Below are positions 60,535 through 64,000 of a stretch of DNA of 64,000 nt, in pieces. The first letter of the stretch is position 1. Each line of letters opens with the position of its first letter. A program made the translations under genes and the position numbers. A model generated the notes under the pieces. The model searched no databases. It saw only the letters and a program-made list of their open reading frames with translations, and was not told the DNA's origin. Source of the stretch: Paractinoplanes ovalisporus (GTDB lineage: Bacteria; Actinomycetota; Actinomycetes; Mycobacteriales; Micromonosporaceae); the NCBI RefSeq assembly GCF_016834655.1, contig NZ_JAENHP010000012.1, positions 1 to 64,000 on the forward strand. The letters are read 5' to 3'.

Positions 60535-63500
60535 CCCGCGGCCAGCAGGCGGGCCAGCTCGGTTCGGGAGCGGACGCCTAGGCGGGCGAAGACGTTGCGC
60601 AGGTGGTGGTCGATCGTTCGGGGGCTCAGGTGCAGCTGGCGGGCCACCTCGCGGTTGGTGGCGCCCTCGGCGACCAGGCCGGCGATCCGTTCCTGCTGAG
60701 CGGTGAGTGGGGCGGTGAGCGGGGCGGTGGACGACGCCCGGCCGGACGGGACGATCCGCTCGCCGGCCGCCCGCAGCTCGCGGGCGGCCTGGTCGGCCCA
60801 AGGGGCGGCGTCGAAGCGGTGGAACGTCTCCACGGCTCGGCGCAGGTGATCGCGGGCCTCGGCCGGGCGGCGACGGCGGCGTAGGTGGCGGCCGTACAGC
60901 AGTTCGGTGTGGGCGCGGGCGAAATCGTTCTGGGCGTCACGGTCGTGCCACGCCAGGGCCTCGCGGAAGTAGTCGTCGGCGCCCTCGGGGGTGGTCAGCG
61001 CCCGGCAGCGGCTGCGTAGGGCCAGCCAGCCGGGCTGGGCGGTGCGGGCGGCCCAGCGGTCGAACACGTCCCCGCCCGCGCCGGTCGCCTCGACCAGGTG
61101 CGGGGTGATCGCTACCCGCAGCGTCATCGAGCCCGTACGGGCTATGCGGATCAGGCGGTCGGCGGCCTTCGCGGGTTCGCCGGCCACCAGGTCGAGCAGC
61201 GCCTCCGACCACTCCCCCAGTTCGCCGGCGGGCGACGACTTCCAGCCGCTCCCGGCGTCGCCCCGCAAGGCCCCCAACGAACAGCTCGTCCCGGCGCCGC
61301 CCCAATAAGACGCCAGCGAACGGCTGCTCCCGGCGTCGCCCCAAAAAGACGCTAGCGAACGGCTGCTCCCCGCGTCGCCCTGAAGTCCTGTCCCCGCGTC
61401 GTCACGAAAAGCCGCCAACGAACGGCCGGTCCCCACATCGCCCCGGGAAGCCGTCAACGAACGGCTGGTCGGCGCGTCGCCCCGGAACGCCGCCAGCAAC
61501 CCGAGCAACGCCTCGTGAGCGTCGGCCAGGTCGGGGCGGCCGGCGCTCCGGGCGACCGCAACCCCGTCGAGCGCATTCTCCAGCGCCGCGTCGTGGCGAC
61601 CGGCGGCCAGTTCCGCGTACGCGGCGACCTCCAACGCCTCGGGCACCAGCGGAGCGTTCCCGGACTCCCGCGCGCTCGTCACGGCCCGGGTGGCGAGCCG
61701 GGCGGCGCGGTGGTCGTCGCCGAGCAGGATGGCGGCGTTCGCGGCCCGGATCAGCGGTTGGGCCTCGGAGGTCCGCCCGGCCAGTCGCAACACCTCGCGC
61801 AGATGCCCGAATCCGCTCTCGTCGGCGCCGGTCATCAGGTCGGCCAGCCCGAGCACCTGGTGCTTTGCCATCGCGTCGGCCGGGCTGTCGTCGCGGGACC
61901 GGGCGGCGGCCTGTCTCGCCAGTGCGGGGAATCGACCCGCATTTCCCGTACGGCCGCAAGCCTCACCCGCCACCACCAACGCGTCGAGGGCGCCGGCCGG
62001 ATCCGAGGTCATCAGCGCGCCGGCCACGTCGAGCAGGGTGTCCCGTGATTCCGCGGGCGCGCCGCGTGCGTGCAACCCCGCGATCAGGGCCCGCGCCCGG
62101 GACCGCACCACCGCGTTGCCCGTCGCACCACCGGCCCGTCGCAGCAGGGGCGTCGCGTCCCGGGGACGGCCCGCCGCCAGGGCCGAACGGGCCGCCTCCA
62201 GCAGCGCCGCCGCCTCGCCGGACGGGTCGGAACTCAGCTCGGCCGCCCGCCGCCGCGCCACGTACGCCTCGGCCGCGGGCGCGCAGGTCGCGGCTTCGAG
62301 CAGTTCGTGGGCCAGCTCGTCGTCGGGACCGGATTCCCGGGCCGCCCGGTGCAGCAGCGCCGGAAGACGCCGGGTCAGAGTCGCCGCCAGGGCCCGGTGA
62401 GCGGCGTGCCGGTGCCCGATCGGGGCCTCGCCATAGATCACCGACCGCAGCACCGCCGGCGTGAACCGCACGCCGGTCCCGGACACCTCGACTATCCCGG
62501 CCCGCTCAGCCGGTTCCAGATCGGCGAGAGTGCGGAGAGGGCCGCAACTCGTGGCCGCGAGCAGTTCGGCCGGGGTGACGCTCGGCTCGGCGGCCGCGAG
62601 CAGCAACAGCTGCCGGGTGGGCTCGGGGAATTCCTCAAGGAGGGCGCGGGCGTGCAGGCGTAGCGCGCTGGACGGGGGCAGGGCCGCCGGGGGCGGGGCG
62701 AAACCGCGGCGCTGTTCGGGGGTGAGGGCGGCGGCGAGGTCGGTGAGGGCCCCGGGGTGACCCTCGGCCAGGTCGACCAGGGTGGCTGCGACCTCGGCGG
62801 CGAGGCCGGGCGCGCGGTCGGCCAGAAGCTCGTGACCCGCGGAGTCGTCCAGGGGTGCGAGCAACCGCGACGGCAGGTCGGGGACGGCTCGGCGGGCGGT
62901 GACCAGCAGCACGACCGGCAAGCCGGCGAGACGGTGGGCGACCAGCTTGATCTGCTGCCACGACGCGGGGTCGAGCCGGTCGGCGTCGTCGATCAGGCCG
63001 AGCACCGGTCCGCGGCGGGCGGCGCTCCGGAGCAGGGCCAGCACGGCCACGCCGAGGGTCAGCGGGCCGCAGCCAGGTTCGGCGCCGGCGACGACCATGG
63101 TCAGGGGCTCGCGCTGGTGGGCGGGGAGATCGGCGGCGTACGGGGTCAGCGGCTCGATCAGGCGTTGCAGACCGGCCAGCCGCAGCTCGGTCTCGTCGGC
63201 GTGGCCGGCCGTTTCGAGAACCGTCCATCCCGGAGCGGCGGCGGAGCGACGAGCCGCCTCATCGACGACAGCGTCGGCGAAATGACGCCCGACCGCCTCA
63301 CCGGTGACTCGATGGGCTTGGAGACGCCCGACCGCCTCGCCGGTGGCTCGGTCGGCGTGGGGGCGATCAACGGCTGGGCGGCCGACGGCGAGGCGGGCGG
63401 CGGCGTGCAGCAGGGTTGTGCGGCCCTCGCCCGGGGCGCCGGCGAACACCAGGGCGCTACCGAAGCCGGTCTCGGCGGTGTCGAGCAGCGAACGGATCGC

Positions 63501-63560
63501 CGCCAGCTCGGGTTGCCGCCCGTACGGGAAAGAATTTTGCACCCGAAGTGCACTAACCAT
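60531..63560 (-). CDS. LAL-type LuxR transcriptional regulator with internal repeats
   Basis: A 1009-residue large ATP-binding regulator of the LuxR (LAL/MalT-like) family. The N-terminal ATPase domain has the P-loop GAPGEGRT (residues 41-48), where the usual Lys is Arg47, and Walker B VLGLIDDAD. A long helical TPR-like middle follows, then a C-terminal LuxR helix-turn-helix (LVAEGATNREVARQLHLSPR). It carries two sets of 13-residue repeats, 63248-63361 after the P-loop and 61251-61508 in the middle part. ATG 63560 is chosen; a frame to 63689 has no support. It is divergent from the cutinase-like gene and may control it. Confidence 0.88.
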   Translation of the reverse strand: MVSALRVQNSFPYGRQPELAAIRSLLDTAETGFGSALVFAGAPGEGRTTLLHAAARLAVGRPAVDRPHADRATGEAVGRLQAHRVTGEAVGRHFADAVVDEAARRSAAAPGWTVLETAGHADETELRLAGLQRLIEPLTPYAADLPAHQREPLTMVVAGAEPGCGPLTLGVAVLALLRSAARRGPVLGLIDDADRLDPASWQQIKLVAHRLAGLPVVLLVTARRAVPDLPSRLLAPLDDSAGHELLADRAPGLAAEVAATLVDLAEGHPGALTDLAAALTPEQRRGFAPPPAALPPSSALRLHARALLEEFPEPTRQLLLLAAAEPSVTPAELLAATSCGPLRTLADLEPAERAGIVEVSGTGVRFTPAVLRSVIYGEAPIGHRHAAHRALAATLTRRLPALLHRAARESGPDDELAHELLEAATCAPAAEAYVARRRAAELSSDPSGEAAALLEAARSALAAGRPRDATPLLRRAGGATGNAVVRSRARALIAGLHARGAPAESRDTLLDVAGALMTSDPAGALDALVVAGEACGRTGNAGRFPALARQAAARSRDDSPADAMAKHQVLGLADLMTGADESGFGHLREVLRLAGRTSEAQPLIRAANAAILLGDDHRAARLATRAVTSARESGNAPLVPEALEVAAYAELAAGRHDAALENALDGVAVARSAGRPDLADAHEALLGLLAAFRGDAPTSRSLTASRGDVGTGRSLAAFRDDAGTGLQGDAGSSRSLASFWGDAGSSRSLASYWGGAGTSCSLGALRGDAGSGWKSSPAGELGEWSEALLDLVAGEPAKAADRLIRIARTGSMTLRVAITPHLVEATGAGGDVFDRWAARTAQPGWLALRSRCRALTTPEGADDYFREALAWHDRDAQNDFARAHTELLYGRHLRRRRRPAEARDHLRRAVETFHRFDAAPWADQAARELRAAGERIVPSGRASSTAPLTAPLTAQQERIAGLVAEGATNREVARQLHLSPRTIDHHLRNVFARLGVRSRTELARLLAAG
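61251..61508 (-). repeat. 39-bp in-frame tandem repeat in the LAL gene (set A)
   Basis: Six units of 39 bp and one of 24 bp: 61251-61289, 61290-61328, 61329-61367, 61368-61391 (short), 61392-61430, 61431-61469 and 61470-61508. Each encodes 13 residues of the type G-D-A-G-S-S-R-S-L-A-S-F-W. The set lies between two helical segments of the TPR-like region and keeps the frame, so it is a coding minisatellite. Confidence 0.88.
63248..63361 (-). repeat. 39-bp in-frame tandem repeat in the LAL gene (set B)
   Basis: Two clear 39-bp units, 63284-63322 and 63323-63361 (shared GACGCCCGACCGCCTC and CCGGTG), and a decayed unit of 36 bp at 63248-63283. They encode the residues R-A-T-G-E-A-V-G-R-L-Q and R-V-T-G-E-A-V-G-R-H-F in a loop after the P-loop. 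The period is the same as set A although the sequence differs. Confidence 0.75.
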
Positions 63561-63727
63561 GGGCCGAGTCTGTCGCCGCAGGCCACGGCCGGGAAGGCAC
63601 GGATGCGGACTTTTCGGCTGATGAAATTTCGCGTGTGTTAACAGGCCGGTGGTTTCGCCGATGCGCACACCGAGGAACCGACCGAACACTGACCGCCATC
63701 AATCCCCCATCCTCGGGAGCGTGTCAG

Positions 63728-64000
63728 GTGCAGCAACTTCGCAAACCACGCCGGTTCGTCCTCGCGATGGCCGCGGCCGCCGCACTCGCCGTCGGGCTCG
63801 GCGCCGCGCCGGCCCGGGCCGCCGACAACCCGTACGAACGGGGTCCGGCCCCGACCACCTCCGCGCTGGACGCGAGCCGCGGACCCTTCAGCGTCGCCAC
63901 CGAGAACGTGTCGTCGCTGGTCAGCGGCTTCGGCGGCGGCACCATCTACTACCCGACCACGACCAGCGCGGGCACGTTCGGGGCGGTCGCGATCTCGCCC
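63728..64000 (+). CDS. Cutinase/polyester-hydrolase-like secreted enzyme (5' part)
   Basis: The first 91 codons of a secreted alpha/beta hydrolase, cut by the window edge. A Sec signal (basic start, hydrophobic core MAAAAALAVGLGAA) ends at A-P-A-R-A. The mature start reads ADNPYERGPAPTTSALDASR, then GPFSVATENVSSLVSGFGGG and TIYYPTTTSAGTFGAVAISP. This is the hallmark N-terminus of Thermobifida-type cutinases and bacterial PET hydrolases, which cut ester bonds in cutin and synthetic polyesters. The catalytic Ser, Asp and His lie beyond the edge. The start is GTG 63728 with GGGAG 9 nt upstream. It is divergent from the LAL gene. Confidence 0.85.
   Translation, partial: MQQLRKPRRFVLAMAAAAALAVGLGAAPARAADNPYERGPAPTTSALDASRGPFSVATENVSSLVSGFGGGTIYYPTTTSAGTFGAVAISP

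Overview
The window is from a high-GC actinomycete, most likely Micromonosporaceae (Actinoplanes-like). This rests on strongly G/C-ending codons, frequent GTG/TTG starts, an F420-type LLM oxidoreductase, a PASTA-less Ser/Thr kinase, a large LuxR (LAL) regulator, and sugar ABC importers that lack their own ATPase. The genus is an inference from style and gene content. No rRNA, tRNA, CRISPR array, transposase or phage module was seen.

Layout. 1-116: end of a secreted-type protein, then a hairpin terminator. 171-5495: alpha-galactoside operon (GH36 enzyme, two permeases, binding lipoprotein). 5756-6610: P1/DmpA-type peptidase. 6694-9603: an odd group made of a 51-residue membrane protein, a Mom-like GNAT-fold protein and a PfkB-like protein with a damaged kinase motif. 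9708-15714: two paralogous FtsX-type permeases linked by a 16-codon mini-ORF. 15801-18196: LLM oxidoreductase, VOC protein, AraC regulator. 18303-24271: first part of an amine-catabolic region (FAD oxidase, Lrp, saccharopine-dehydrogenase-like protein, aldehyde dehydrogenase). 24385-34505: mixed genes (orphan hybrid-input sensor kinase, secreted proteins, AraC-GyrI, DUF72, beta-solenoid membrane protein, Tat esterase, GNAT, LtrA). 34516-51086: main polyamine/GABA/beta-alanine region (two aminotransferase-type genes, gabT, aldehyde dehydrogenases, potABCD-type importer, FAD oxidase, mmsA, MocR regulator) with a VapBC module inside it. 51177-53586: Uma2 protein and Ser/Thr kinase. 53719-60534: LacI-regulated beta-glucoside system (importer plus GH3). 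60531-63560: LAL regulator with internal 39-bp repeats. 63728-64000: start of a secreted cutinase/polyester hydrolase cut by the window edge.

How it fits together. Putrescine/spermidine could enter through PotABCD, lose amino groups through the aminotransferase at 34516-35898 or the PuuB-like FAD oxidases, be oxidised to GABA by the two YdcW/PatD-like aldehyde dehydrogenases, and reach succinate through GabT and the divergent dehydrogenase. The aminotransferase-mmsA pair at 46797-49630 would take beta-alanine (from the aminopropyl half of spermidine) to acetyl-CoA. A nearly identical 28-bp element lies upstream of the first aldehyde dehydrogenase and of gabT, 13 kb apart, which supports co-regulation.

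The most unusual points are the cutinase/PETase-like start at the right edge, the shared 28-bp element, the Mom-like/PfkB pair, the in-frame 39-bp repeats in the LAL regulator, three co-oriented DnaA boxes in a 133-bp intergenic stretch, and duplicated gene 3' ends at two loci.
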